From the NCBI GenBank assembly GCA_026027325.1, contig JAMSLZ010000006.1, positions 1,550,001 through 1,614,000 of the forward strand: a DNA stretch of 64,000 nucleotides, read 5' to 3'. The DNA is from Actinomucor elegans. Lineage: Eukaryota; Mucoromycota; Mucoromycetes; Mucorales; Mucoraceae. A program made the position numbers and the translations under genes. Below the pieces are notes generated by a model. It saw only the letters and a list, made by a program, of their open reading frames with translations. It did not search any database and was not told the origin of the DNA. Of this stretch, positions 25,089 to 38,040 are shown piece by piece; position 1 is the stretch's first letter; each line of letters opens with the position of its first letter.

Positions 25089-26313
25089 TCATTCGTACAC
25101 TTTTTATATATACACCCTTTGACTAAAATCCCATTGTATTATTACTATTACATCCTTATAATCCCACTAATCTATTATTTATCATAAAAAAAATCAATAA
25201 ATATAAATATAAAAATGAGCACACGCGGTTTTTTATTCTAACACGATTAATTGTCTATCTAAAGTTCAAAGAAAAGATCTATTATTTCTTTATTTACGAG
25301 TTTATTAGTTAATGGTGGTTGTAAACTAACAAGATGGGGTCTACCGGAAGCCCGTAGGTGTGACTGAGGGGAGAAAATGTACGTACTGCTAGCTATTCAC
25401 TGTTTACGATTCTCTTCCTTGACTTAGTGCCAAAAAAAAAAAAAAATTAACAATTTCTATGAGAAAGTAAAATCTGCAAAATAGATCTTGGATTCCACTA
25501 GATGCATTAGCTCATTTTTGGCATGCACTACTAATAAGGTATAGCATTGAGTCAAGATCTACGGGTTGATTAGTACCATACAATTATATTGGAGAGAATA
25601 AAGAGGAGGAGAAGAACTCTCGATTCAATTTTCCGACCACCAATAGAATCAATGTAGCTGCATATTGACGACGAGTAAAACTGCAGATGTCTCAAAGTAG
25701 TATATAGCAAAGATACTACAAAAACTAAGGTTTAGTAATGACAAGAACCCGTAGATAGTATTGATAAAGGGTTTCTAGCGTGTTATTTTTTTTGGTACTC
25801 AAATTAATGATACCATTAAATCGAGAATCTACCTCTTTTGTTTGAAGAGTGGGAAACTCTTTGTACTTTCACAAGCTTTTCTACCCAATCTGGCGGAAAG
25901 GATATTACGGTAAAAAGCAATTTTCTGTTATTACCCAATTCAACATGGCTTTACTCTTCTTTACTTACGGAGAGATCCTTAAAGTTATCATGTATATCCA
26001 TAATAACAAAATTCATGAGGAAAGATCCGTATCTGATTAGAGGGATATCAAGCCGGTCTGTTTCATATCACAAGACTGTGATTGAACCATCAACAAGCAG
26101 CAATGTAACCACCAAAATTCAATATAAAAAGTAATCCAACCCAAAACGAACATGGCAAGTATCTTTCTTTTTTGCTTTGAAAACAAATTCTTCATGGTAA
26201 TGTATAATATCCCGGCTAAACCGTATATCCTGTCAAATCGGTCTTTCTAGACATATCAAGGGTTAGCCCATAGTGGTTTCTGACTTTTTTGCTGATCATA
26301 CTAATAGAGATTC
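25089..26313. other. Intergenic region between the permease and PEX5
   Basis: Holds the permease 3' UTR and the PEX5 promoter. Overlapping 60-98 codon frames at 25838-26134 show no domain, and neither joins in frame to PEX5. Nothing else recognisable. Confidence 0.5.
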
Positions 26314-28344
26314 ATGACATTCTCCACATTTACACGAGACGGATCTGAATGCGGACCGAGCAATGGACTGAATCACTTGGCGAAACATATAAGCCAAGAG
26401 AAACAGGTATGTTCTTTTGCATAAACTGTGGTAGGGTTGGAAAAGAGGTTCACTAAAGTTTATTACTAGGATCATTTCTATGGTAAGCCACAAGGAGAGA
26501 ATTCAAAGGTGCAGTAATCTATTTGATTATCTAAGATAGTTTACTGACCCTTCACTTGCTAGTCGACCAATGGATTTCGAACTCTCGATTACCACCGTAT
26601 ACCAAGAAAAGCTGATAATGTACAGTTACACACACGAGTAAACTGATTACCCCTAACTAACCTCCATCATAGCAGCTGTCAAATGAGTTTTTCCATCAGA
26701 ATGAACACTTTGAAAAAAGCTCTTTCCATCAACCTGTACCTGTACATATTATAAATGAAGATTGGGTACGCGATTTTACATCGAGTACACGTGTGTCGCA
26801 TCCTCCTCCATCATCTTTTGAAGATTTTGAGCATATCTACCAAAGAAATGGATCGCCTTTGTTACGATCCAATTGGAGGGATGAGTTTTATCAACAAACT
26901 CCTTCCTCTGAAGTATCCGAAGAAGAACACTTGGCCTTTGAGCGTGCTTTTGAAGTGCTGGATGAAGGTAGAATTACAGATCCGTTTATTCAATTCAACT
27001 CTATTAAATTGTCATTCTAGACAAGCAAGATCATAGAGATTGGGACAAAGAATTTCGCGACCATGAATCTCAACAGCAGCGAGTATCAGCTCTGTGCCTG
27101 CACCCTTCTCATTCAGTATCCGCAAGTACATCACATGCTCAAGATTGGTCAAAGGAGTTCAACAAGTATTATGGCTTGAATACTCAAGAACCAGAACGAG
27201 TGCTTACGCATAGTTTAGAGCACCAAGTTGAATGGATCCAACAATACAAGCATACAATAGAGAAAAAAACCAAAGAAGTACAAAAAGAATGGGATCGTTT
27301 GCAACCAGACGGCAAGCCTTATGGCTATCGCGCAATACATAAAGAACATGAAATTTACAACTACATGGAAGACAATCCCTATCTTGAATGCCAAGGCGCC
27401 ATCGAAGATGCCATCAATAATACACTGGCAGATGCAATTATGGCTTTAGAAGCGAAGACGCAGCTCCATCCCGATGATGCTAAAGCTTGGGAAATGTTGG
27501 GTCTAAAACAGCAAGAAAACGAACGCGATTCTATAGCCATCATTGCTTTAGAAAAAGCTGTGTCTCTTGACCCATCATGTTTAGATGCCTGGTTAGCCTT
27601 ATCCGTTAGCTACACGAACGAGCACTGTCGAATGGACGCATACAATTGCCTTGAACAATGGATTGCACACAATCCTAAATATAAGCACAGCTTGCAAAAG
27701 AAACTAGGCCAAAACTATTCAGATGAAAAGAAAAGGCACGACTATATTACCCATTTATTTTTGCAAGCAGCTCAATCACTGCCTGGTGGTGAAGAAATGG
27801 ATGCCGATGTTCAAGTGGGTTTAGGTGTACTGTTTAATATGTCGGAAGAATACGGGAAGGCTGTCGATTGTTTCAAGGCTGCTTTAATTACTTGTCCTTA
27901 CGACTATCAGTTATGGAACAAAGTAGGTGCTACACTTGCAAACTCGCGTGATATTATGGGTGCAATTGAAATGTATATTAGCGCATTAGAAATCAATCCA
28001 TTATTTGTACGGGCAAGATATAACTTGGCTATTAGCTGTATGAATATGGGTCGACATCAAGAAGCAGCAGAGCATTTATTGACTTCGCTATCGCTCCAAC
28101 AGGCTGCATTTTTATCCGCAGGAGAAAGTGCTTCCGTTACTCAGACTAGTATTCCAAATAATGGCACCAGTAATGGTATTTGGGACAGCTTGCGTCTTTT
28201 GATGTACATGTAAAGTATATTGAAGAAATGACCCTCAATATTGACTATACTAACGTGTTTACTATTAGGATGAGCAGAGAGGATTTAGCTTCTCAATGTG
28301 ATCACCATAATCTGGATGCATTTCGCCCTTATTTTGATTTCTAG
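26314..28344 (+). CDS. PEX5: Peroxisomal targeting signal 1 receptor PEX5
   Basis: The six exons are 26314-26406, 26470-26508, 26563-26619, 26673-26967, 27021-28209 and 28269-28344, giving 582 aa. The N-terminus carries the PEX5 signature GSECGPSNGLNHLAKH, with the conserved cysteine at position 13 used for export-linked ubiquitination. Four WxxxF motifs, WVRDF, WRDEF, WDKEF and WSKEF (about residues 94, 131, 169 and 204), are the PEX14/PEX13 binding type. The C-terminal half is TPR repeats, for example DAKAWEMLGLKQQENERDSIAIIALEKAVSLDP and NPLFVRARYNLAISCMNMGRHQEAAEHL, which bind SKL-type C-termini. It cycles between cytosol and peroxisomal membrane. The start ATG was chosen because it directly opens the conserved N-terminal block. 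The second and third exons are tiny and rest on frame continuity; the second donor (GTGCAG) is atypical. Confidence 0.93.
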
Positions 28345-30363
28345 ACATCATAACTTTTAGTACACATTAGACTGTATGCATTTTTACCTTACATTATCCA
28401 AACTTATACCAATCATATTCATTACACATAGAATGGCTTCCTTTTATTCAACTAAATCGTTTATTAGAACTATCTATAGTCAAATTTTGGCTCATTGGTT
28501 AATCCATTTTAATTGCGCTTTCGCATTGATTAGCCTTGGCTTGTATATAACACATACGCTTACACTAGCACCAGACCTAGCGCATTACTGGAGTATAGAT
28601 ATAACAACAATGTCTTTTGAAGTGATTTGTAACTGAGTATAATAAACATTTGGGAGGAAGGCATTGATCATTATAATCGACCAAAAAAAAAAAAAAAAAA
28701 AAAAAAAAAGCTCAGAAACGAAGAGGAAACAAGTTTCAATTACTAAGATCCACTCCTTAACAAATGTGCTAATAGATGCTGTAGCACTTTCTTAATATGA
28801 ACTATTTACAAGATGCAACATGCAGTCAGAATCGATAAAGAGATTTGTAGCTCTATGAATCTAGTTCTACACGAAATATATATATTATGCTATCAATCGT
28901 TAATATACAGAGTATTTCTTGTATTTCAAGTAAACGGCTCTACTATATTCTTTGTTTGATTCTGAACTTGCACTAATCATCGTATGCAGCATTAAACCAG
29001 AATCAGGTGAGGAATACTGAGATATTAAATATAGAGAAGATCTGGACAAAACAATGAACCCCAACAAACAATCTTCGTCCACTACTGCTGACCCATCGAC
29101 ATGTACCAAAATAATTCGTTGGGTAAGCGGAACTTATGTTAAGAATAGGCCCCCATACAAATTCCGGGTAAATATCTTATTATATCCTATCATTGGTACT
29201 GAGTAGATCAGTCCTATATGCCTTTTAAGATATTCATTTTTCTGGACTAGATAAGTCCTATCTAGCTAGACAAACTAAACAAGTGGTTTCATATTTGGAA
29301 AGTCGAGCATTCGTTAGCTTTGACTTTCATTTGGGGCGAGGAAGAATACTAGTGATACTATAAAACAAGTATTTCTAACTCTTTTTGTTTGTCGTCGATC
29401 AACGATAAATTGATCAAGCCTTACATTTCTCTTTCTGCCATTAGATAATAGGTTGGTTTAGTTTAATGTTAAAAGGGTTGTAAATGTAAGCACAAGCATT
29501 AGAGGTTACGAAGATTTAGGGAATCTGCTATAGCATTTGCTGTGAATGTTCTTACTTCACCTATCTATGCTGTAGACATAAAATAGATTAATTAGCATGG
29601 ACTCATAAGATAATCTGATAATAATAAACAAACAATTAGGCAGTAATCCATACTGGTATTAGCACGTACCTATAAAAAAGCTTAGAAAAATGGACATTCA
29701 TTCTACCAGACCCGCCGGCCACAAATGTTTTATTAAACACTACAGTGACAAGCAGTTGTTCAGAATTATGAGGCAAATAAATGTAGGTTAGAAGAACAGT
29801 CTGGCACTGTGACAACGATCCTTTCATTCACATTTCGTACACAAATATGATACTCTTTTGAGGTATCATATTGGGTTTCAACGTTTGCAGGATCTGTTGA
29901 GAAACACAGACACTAAACCTTCCCAGTTTAGCGATGTATGTTTAAAAAATACAAGTTTGAAGAAAACATAAAATAATTAAGCTTTGATAATATGTACTAC
30001 TCGACCATACTCGAGTGTTTATTACTAGAATTTGTATTCAAAATACTATCGAAGCTTTGCCAATTTACTTTCGAGAGGTGTACCAATCTATTTTCGAAAT
30101 GTATGCTCTTTTTTTGGGTAAAATGTGCAAATTGGAAACAGAAAGACTGTATCTAAAGTCTCAATGGATGCTTCATTTCGAAGAAGAATCTCGATGTTTA
30201 ACATCCGCATACCAATCATAATTAAAAAGAGCTCGACGGGCGATTTTCTCGTGACTCTGTTATTTTGGTAGATGAAGCACCAAGAGTGTTTCTGTTTCTT
30301 TTTCGTATCAAAGCTTTGTCACTCCCTTTCATTAATAGCAAAACAAGGAATTAGGAACCCAGG
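28345..30363. other. Intergenic region between PEX5 and the mannosyltransferase gene
   Basis: No confident gene. It contains an A27 run (28683-28709) and a short perfect hairpin at 29846-29872. Several 60-85 codon frames (28376-28636 plus strand; 28900-29109 and 29636-29827 minus strand) lack recognisable domains and are left uncalled. Confidence 0.45.
28683..28709. repeat. A27 homopolymer run
   Basis: Uninterrupted run of 27 A residues preceded by CC, 339 bases downstream of the PEX5 stop. Confidence 0.95.
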
Positions 30364-31734
30364 ATGCCAGCGTTTCCAATTCTTTCGGTTTCCAGGAAAC
30401 CAGTGCTAATTGTTATTTTCTTCACAGTATTTATATTTCTATACCAAATTGCCAGCCATCCTCAAGTCAGTAAAACAATGCAGTCAGTAGCTTATTACAA
30501 TGATTATGATGAAAGAGCTTGTCTTCCACAAAAACTACTTGATAAAAGCCCACCTACCAAGAAAGCAAAAGCTGCCATGGTTATTCTTGTTCGAAACAAG
30601 TGAGTCATCATTTATGTAGGAAAAAGATCATCTACTCACGCCTAGGACTGGGCGTTTTTAGAGAACAAGACGCTATTGCCGAAACTATTGTCAATTTCCA
30701 AGACAAATTCAACAAAAACTTTGATTACCCTTACGTATTTTTGAATGAAGAACCTTTTACAGACGAGTTCAAGTCAGCCATGAAGTTGGCAGCACCTGAA
30801 GCGACCATGAAATTTGGTTTAGTACCTGAAAAGCATTGGAGCTATCCTCCTTGGGTTGACCAGAACTTGGCTGCACAATCAAGAAAGAAGATGGATGATA
30901 ATGGCGTTTTGTTTGGTGGTTTAGAGAGCTATCATCACATGTGTAGATATCAATCCGGTTTCTTTTTCGATCATCCTCTACTTGACGAGTAAGTACAGCC
31001 TTTAAATGTGACACGAAATTCTAACACCCTCTTGTATCATAGATATGAATGGTACTGGCGAGTTGAACCTGGCGTCAAGTTCTTTTGTGACATCACCTAT
31101 GATCCTTTCCTTTACATGCAAAAGTACAACAAGAAATATGGTTTCGTGGTAACTTTATTAGAACTGAAAGATACAATCCCCACACTTTGGAAAACTGTTG
31201 AAGAGTATGCCAAGTCAAGACGTATCGATATCTCGACTGAAACAAGCAAGCTATTGTTTCCTTATTTCCGTGATAAGAATTCGGGTGATTTCAATTTATG
31301 TCACTTCTGGTCAAACTTTGAGATTGCTTCATTGGATTTATGGAGAAGCCCTCAGTATCGTGATTTTTTTAATTATTTGGATCAAACGGGTAATTTCTTT
31401 TATGAACGATGGGGTGATGCGCCTGGTAAGTTTTGTTGCAAAAGATATACAATTGTCGATATTGATCCAGTTTTTTTTTATAGTTCATTCATTGGCAGCT
31501 GGTTTGTTTTTGGAGACAGATGAAATTCAATATTTTGAGGATATTGGCTATCAGCATGATCTATATAGACATTGTCCTTCTAAAGAAAGTGGATTGGGCT
31601 GTCGATGTGATTGTCCTGTAGGTACAGATGATAAGAGTATTGACCATGACAAAAATTATGATACGTGTCTTCCTGTTTGGTTGCAACATGTTGCAGAAGA
31701 ACAAAAGAAAGCAAACTGGAACGTCTGGTCATAA
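30364..31734 (+). CDS. GT15 alpha-1,2-mannosyltransferase (KTR/MNT1 family)
   Basis: Exons 30364-30599, 30662-30988, 31043-31425 and 31484-31734 give 398 aa. It is a type II membrane protein: a short basic N-terminus, then a signal anchor at about residues 14-28 (VLIVIFFTVFIFLYQIA). The GT15 catalytic domain is clear: YPYVFLNEEPFTDEF, the W-R-V-E-P-G-V-K-F-F-C-D-I block with the metal/nucleotide-binding acidic residues, FNLCHFWSNFEI, and FYERWGDAPVHS. A cysteine-rich C-terminal part CPSKESGLGCRCDC follows. The family transfers mannose from GDP-Man to N- or O-linked glycans in the Golgi lumen. The first acceptor was placed before AGAACAAGAC because only this gives the family spacing RNK-EQDAIAETI; an upstream AG would shift the frame. 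Confidence 0.93.
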
Positions 31735-33124
31735 ACCAATATAATACCTCTCTTAGTATTGAATACTATTCTATTTTATTTCGTACGGACAACAGCAATA
31801 ATAATATAATAAAAAATTGTAGAAACACAATGAATGGTCAAGGTACAAATGAAATCACAGCCAAAGCAAATAGAGTATGCATACATAAAGACATGCATAA
31901 AATGCATTTAATATTCAAATGGTACAAGATGGAAAAAAGATCTTTACTCAAGCATAATGATATGAATTATTTTACTTTAGAATGAACAATTATAGAGGGT
32001 TTTTGGGAGATGATGGATTGGAGGCATAATGCAAGCAAATGATGAAAATTAAATTCATGCTGGTATGTTACCGTAAAAGGAATATTATTTTTCCTAAAGT
32101 CATTGTGGTGCTAGAACTAGCGCTTATATATTCATTTTCAGCTGTCTGTCAATTTCGACTATTTTTTTTGTATGGAGACTGTCTATGCTCCTTTTTTATT
32201 CAAGATTTCAAATGAGAGGAGGAAAAGATTAATTTTGTTGAAGTTAAAAAATAATATGAACGGAATGGGTTCATCTGATATATCTAGGCCCAAGAGCAGC
32301 CTCTGTAACGCAAGCCAATAAACAAACTGCATAAAAAACAACATTTTTTCAAGAGACACTATGGTGTGTTATAGAATGCAGCGCCTCTTACAGCTACACA
32401 TTTATCAATAATGATTTGTTTACAAACTAACGTAATCTTTCACAAAGAATCAATGGCTCATAGGTAGTGTAATGATTGCCAATGTATAAAAGAGGAGCCT
32501 TTTAACATTGTATTTCTTGACTTCTTTCCCTACAAAACCTTCATGTTATAGTAAGCAAATACAGGTGACTATCTCTCTCTAAAGTACATTAGGATGCTTA
32601 GACCCGTCAATCTGTCCAAACTCATTTCAAATATTACACCCAAGGCTCCTTAACCCCGGTGAATAAGGATTACAAAGTATTTTCAATGCCATCATCATTG
32701 GGTCTCACTAATAAAATAAAGGTTTATCAAGAACAAGTCTTGAGCCAAAAATATGGTCTCCAACTCAAAGGATGAGATTTGTTACTTTAAAGTTTTTAAT
32801 TGAATAAAGGCGTTTCAAGTACTAAGTATTTGCTAAGTACCACCCAATATACCTTACATGATACAACTATATATATAAAATAAAGCTAATACTCTTCTAA
32901 ATGCACATATCAAAACCTGGGCTCCATAATTACGCTTCTTTCTTTATCTCATCTATTTATCAATGGAACACAGCCTCTTATCCCACATTATATTATCATA
33001 TAGCAAAATCATGTGCTTATACATATTTAGTAGTAGCTTAAGATCAAAGGGTATAAATAGCAATTTGGTCATTAAAGTTTATAAACCAACAAACGTGCGC
33101 CATAATATTGAATCGCTGGAACCA

Positions 33125-33205
33125 ATTTGGCATTCTTGACTGATCCAGCGGCCCTTTCTGAGCATGAACGAGTCATTAGATGCGACATTTGATCTAAAGG
33201 AGGGT
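33125..33205 (-). repeat. Dispersed repeat A copy (reverse)
   Basis: On the minus strand it reads AATGTCGCATCTAATGACTC, then CATGCTCAGAAAGGG and CGCTGGATCAG, matching the family core and its downstream CTCAAAATGA segment. Confidence 0.55.
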
Positions 33206-33654
33206 CAAATAATGCGATATTTCAGAACTATCTAGGGTTTGTTCTGTTATGAACTTTGATGTCAAGCTTAATAGAAAAAAACTTTCAATACCTAAAGTTT
33301 GATTAATTCTGAATATTTTGGTGCAAAAACCATTTGTTATTACCTAGAAATGTTTTTATAAAAGGCCAGTTTGGAATTTTTATTTTTATTTTACAAAAGC
33401 TACTGTAGCTCAAACATTTAATATACAATAATATACAAAGTAAACACTTTTAAATACTTCTAAAAACATAAACCACTCTATATTAAATAACAATTTCTCG
33501 AAACTGTTGTTTTCATACTCCAGAAGAGAAATAAATGAGCGGAACACTTCTGCTTGTAATCATGCCCTATTGCGAATTTCTATAAAACTAAATTCTATAA
33601 AACTAAACTATCATCAATGTCTCTACTTTCTTGATATGGTTCCTATTATTATAT

Positions 33655-33705
33655 CCAACTGCTAGTGTATACTCAAAATGAATGGCTGCAGTTACTAGAA
33701 CCATG
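33655..33705 (+). repeat. Dispersed repeat A copy (3' part)
   Basis: Contains TAGTGTATACTCAAAATGAA then GCTGCAGTTACTAGAACC, the downstream half of the family; the upstream core is missing. Confidence 0.45.
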
Positions 33706-33964
33706 GTTTGGCTGAATTACTACTATCAATATATTACATTGTAATTATTGACTATAAATTATTAGCATCCCATACATCACAAATGCAATGACCCATTGGT
33801 CTTAGTCTAATATGATATCTTTTAAGTAGTATTTTCTTAGAATAAACTGTTACATTTATTAGAGCCTTTATTGAGTTGCGTTGTAACCAATATATTATTA
33901 TCACTACTAGTTAACTGTAAACACTGTAAATTTCATGTAGTCCAGTAGAGCTGATGATCAGTAC

Positions 33965-34050
33965 ATCTTTCTATTGATCCAAGTCAAATTTCGCATCTTA
34001 TATGCATGCCCTATATTCAAAACGAGGCACAACGTCCATCAGAGCCATTA
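33965..34050 (+). repeat. Dispersed repeat A copy
   Basis: Contains CTATTGATCCAAGTCAAATT, then TCGCATCTTATATGC and TATATTCAAAACGAG, followed by CATCAGAGCC, in the family order. Confidence 0.5.
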
Positions 34051-35350
34051 TTTAATGCACACACATTAACGTTTGCCATCTGCCACTGATTAAAAGGAAA
34101 TTATAGGTTTACAAATAAAGAATGATATATGTATCCAATTTCCAGTTATAGGCTCATTTTCACTACAGTTTAGCGTCTCTTTTCATATTTCAAACACAAG
34201 TGATTTTGTTGTTAAATAGCAGTCCATTGTTCTTGTCAATCACTTTATGTCTCCATTTATGCTGGTGTATTGGGTGTATTCAAAGTGCAAGCTTAACTCA
34301 TATCAGTTATGAGTGTTCTGTATAAAATAAAGTGTATAAACTATAGTGAATGAACCTACTAAACATATACTTTGTTGTATGGATGATTATACTACACACC
34401 CTATTCGCAATTTTGATATTAAGCTCATTTTTGAAACAGTATAATCTTTCTACTTGAACGATCCTGAATTACATAAGACAGTAAAATACTATCATGATTA
34501 TAATACCAAATATACAAGGATTAGTTAGAAGTAAATGCAGACCCTTTACCTATTCCATATCTTATGCGACATCTAGGTTGGGAACATAGTAGTAACATTT
34601 GAAATGATTATCAAGATTGATCCTGGTATGATATATCTATAAACATTTCAATGAACAAATGTGTGATACCTATGCATGGCTTATAGGGTATTGCATAGAT
34701 AAGTTGATCATATGTCGATCATATGTCGTAAAGATAATATACTACTATATATATTCTTGACTATTATGATATAACAATAACGATAGTAATAGTATATAGT
34801 AGTAGCAGCAATAATAAACAATAACAACACCAAACAAAGCTGGGAATAATTAAATAAAATAGAAAATATATAAAAGGTGCGAATTAGATGCATTCTACAG
34901 ACTTTAATCTGCTTTGAATAGATCACTCCTAGAGGACTTCAAAGATAATTGTTACCTCTTTTATGTACACCATCCATATGGTTCGGTTAAAGGATATATA
35001 TCATGTTTCAATTGACAATACATAAATATCACATGAAAGTAATAGTAAAATAATCGGGATACTGTTCAGCAGTTAGTTAATCACACACTTTCTTTCTGCC
35101 TTATTCAATATCTTATACTAACGATATCCAAATATTACGCATATATTTCAGGATAGCCATGCACATGATTAACGCTTACGACCTGCTGTTCTGTTGTTAT
35201 TTAAACTCTTGTATAAGTTTGAATGAAGTGATTAAAGATAGCCTACATGTCAGTAGTAATGTATAATTATTATCCTATAACGTTTCTATAATAAATAAGG
35301 TCCGGCATATACATAACCTTCTTTTTTGTACTACTTGGCAAGAGTAATAA

Positions 35351-37231
35351 AAGGGGAGATACACTTGTTTCAACGGCTTTTTATCAACGCTATTCAATAA
35401 TCTCCCAAATGATATATACATAAGTATATTCAAATGTCTCGATAAAAAACGGGATGTGCACGAACTCTTATTCGTTTGTAAGGCATGGCATTTACCGGCA
35501 AGACGACTGCACTATGCTAAGGTAGATTCATCTCATAACTATCAGCAATTCTTGATATTCTTGAAATGTGAGCAAGACAGGAACATTTTACGATATATAA
35601 GAACACTCCGATTCAAGCATTCTGAAGAGCCTTACGATAGGGAGGAGTTCAAGTTTGCTATCCAGACTTTAAAAAGCTTGGGCACACTTGAAATCAAGGA
35701 AAGTCAGATGGAATTGTATTTAGATGTCATGCTAAACGACATGCAGGTGAAAGACTTGAAACAAATACGATATATCTTCTTCAATGATCGTCGCAGCGTG
35801 GAAGTAAAGAGGCTTTACATTCGACTGGTCCATAAGCTACACGACACTATCACCAACTTCATCATAATGAGAGTGTACACTTATTTCGATCGACAACTGA
35901 AAGCCTACAAACCAAGACTTAGCCTGGATTGCCTTTCAAAACTAAAAAAACTTACGCAACTAAGTATATATATCGCTCTTCCAGAGGGAATGGAATTTTT
36001 CGACATTCTGCGCGTGTGCCCCAAATTACAGAGTTTGCTTTCCATTGCTTCCTCTGTAGCAGAACCTCCCATAATACCATCAAATGAAGTGGTGATAAAG
36101 AATTTAAAGCGCTTAGATATGAACGTCCATATATTTCCTCGACTTCACGCAAAGAACATTATGTCTTGTATCCCTTCAGTAATTGACACACTTGTACTTT
36201 CCATTGCAGACTAAGACGACAATTGGATGTTTTCTGGTTGGGACATGGCGCTGTTGAACCAATTTTTAGCGTGTGTGAGCAATGCCAAAAACCTGAAACT
36301 GAAAATAATGCAAAACATACAAAAAAGAATAATTCCAAATTGTAAAAATATGATGGCACAAATTTGGCACTTTGTCAATAGCATTCGAGGAAACCAGCGG
36401 CAAGAGGAGATGCTTACCAATGTCAATGTCTATCTCGCCCCATTTCCTTCTACTTCTCGAAATATTGCTAGTCGTTTAGGACATAGTTACTATATCCAGT
36501 TTAATGTTTATGAAAACAAGTATTTTGATTTCGAAGTACCGAATTGTATGAGGGCGGATACGGCTTTGAGAGATATACCGGCAACTGATATGACGGGAAA
36601 GACTATGATCAATAGCATCACTGTAATATATGAGGATTGTTGGTTTGAAACTAGCACAATACCCGAGTTCATACAATACATTGTTAAATGATGCATTCGG
36701 CTTAATCGTCTCTCTGTGCTCTCATCCAACCGTCTATCAGAACCTAGTATTTTTTTTTTTGCTTCTGTAACGGGAGAACAAAAAGCACCTTTCGGTAATA
36801 TAATAAGAAGAAAGCCAACTGAAGAAAACATCTTTTATGCGTCTTATGTTTAGAAATATTTTGCTGAGACATCTTTTTTGAAATGGACATTGCAAACGTT
36901 TCCCAATATTCAAATTATAAGAATTTATGGATACGACTTGTTTTCGATTACACAAGATATTGATCTTAGTGGTCTTGTAAGCTTGCATCGGATTGAGCTC
37001 AGTATCAAAGGCGCTATCCAAAACAAAATGTTAGCAGCTCACTTGAAAAAGCACGGGGTTGTAAACTACATTTTCAAGAAATTTACTGTACAAAATACTC
37101 GAGAAACAGCATGTTCATTTAAATTGGTATTAACGGACAGCAGCATGGGGAGGGAATACCGTACTCTGGTTAATACCTATTGCACCAAGATTAATATCTA
37201 TTGCATTAGGGTTGAAGATTTGGTGATCTAA
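35351..37231 (+). pseudogene. F-box protein gene with three in-frame stop codons
   Basis: One frame stays coding-like for about 1.9 kb with no frameshift. It starts with an F-box core, LPNDIYISIFKCLDKKRDVH then ELLFVCKAWHLPARRL (about 35402-35500), and continues as leucine-rich, LRR-like sequence to TAA at 37229-37231. The frame is cut by TAA at 36212-36214, TGA at 36689-36691 and TAG at 36851-36853, and protein-like sequence resumes after each. No ATG opens the frame: the upstream TAA is at 35348-35350 and the F-box follows without a start. F-box proteins are substrate adaptors of SCF ubiquitin ligases. Most likely this is a recently inactivated member of a large fungal F-box family. Alternatives are an unseen first exon, or a truncated F-box product of the first ~270 codons. 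Confidence 0.75.
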
Positions 37232-37834
37232 TGGAGTGGCAGCGATCAAGCATCCATTTATACTCTGTACCCATTGTCAGACTTGCATGGCTGATACAAT
37301 CAAATGTAAGGATAACAGATCGCATATATATATATAAAGAGCGAGTATCGAATACTAGTGTAGATAATAGAGTGCATAAATTTACTGCGCTTAAGGGATA
37401 CTGCTTTAGTCAGTAACAGACCAAAGCAATCTAAGGCAATCTGTCGTACATAGGGAATTTAACATAAAAATATATGTAGTTAGATGCATTTGTTTCAAAT
37501 TTCGAAGTCCTTGTATCCTCTAGTGTCTTGTTGTATCGCATATCCTCGTGGCTCGATTACATATTAATCTCAATATCTATCACCTATATTTGCCTTTATT
37601 TAAAAGCGTAGCAAGCACGGATGCATTTAAATAGAAATAAGCTTATGCGCTTTGGTTTGAGCTTTAATTTGATATATAATGTTATAGTTATGTTTAGACT
37701 CTGGAACTAACCAATTGAGCGATCTTTGGTAAAAGTTGTTTTGTAAAATACAGATAGATAGTAGAGGAAGAAGCAGCAATAGTGGATATTGTATAATAGA
37801 TAGACTTTCTAATGATAGAAATTAAATTTTCAAG

Positions 37835-37860
37835 GAAACACAGACTAGAATCTGTGTTTC
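37835..37860. repeat. Short perfect inverted repeat
   Basis: GAAACACAGA (37835-37844) and TCTGTGTTTC (37851-37860) are exact reverse complements around a 6-base spacer, CTAGAA. No U-tract follows that would suggest a terminator. Possible hairpin in DNA or RNA. Confidence 0.7.
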
Positions 37861-38040
37861 AACAATTATTCAAGCAGTTTTGAACAAAGTAATGATCCTT
37901 GTACAATCAAATGCTATTAGAAAGATGGATACCTTTTGAAAATGACCGTTATTATGAAGTCTGTATAGCAGTACAACCATCAGTTACTAGCTTTCATTGA
38001 ATAGGTGCATAGACTAGAGCTAGCGAAGCATTACTATTCC

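Larger units (their letters stand above)
31735..35350. other. Long gene-poor region with dispersed repeats
   Basis: About 3.6 kb of AT-rich DNA without a convincing gene. It has repeat A copies near 33125-33205 (reverse), 33655-33705 and 33965-34050, plus more doubtful fragments near 34560. A 72-codon minus-strand frame at 34708-34926 is low-complexity Y/I-rich and is rejected. Confidence 0.5.

Noticed and set aside
25838..26134. 98-codon frame upstream of PEX5 as its first exon
   Set aside because: It does not join in frame to the conserved PEX5 start, which has its own ATG directly before the GSECGPSN block.
28376..28636. 86-codon hydrophobic frame after PEX5
   Set aside because: It lies in the probable PEX5 3' UTR, has no family match, and its hydrophobicity follows from T-rich DNA.
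29636..29827. 63-codon minus-strand frame with VAGGSGRMN
   Set aside because: Briefly looked like an exon of a larger gene, but no adjoining exons with matching phase could be found on either side.
30601..30654. Alternative acceptors (CCTAG, GTAG) for the first intron of the mannosyltransferase
   Set aside because: One leaves the frame out of phase and the other makes a 20-base intron; only the TTTTAG acceptor gives family spacing.
36181..36212. Mini-intron GTAATTG...TTGCAG as a way around the first stop of the F-box frame
   Set aside because: It would be only 31 bases, far below other introns here, would remove good coding-like residues and would shift the frame.
36795..36853. 59-base intron removing the third stop of the F-box frame
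   Set aside because: GT..TAG ends exist, but its length is not a multiple of three and the sequence inside reads as coding in the same frame; the second stop would remain anyway.
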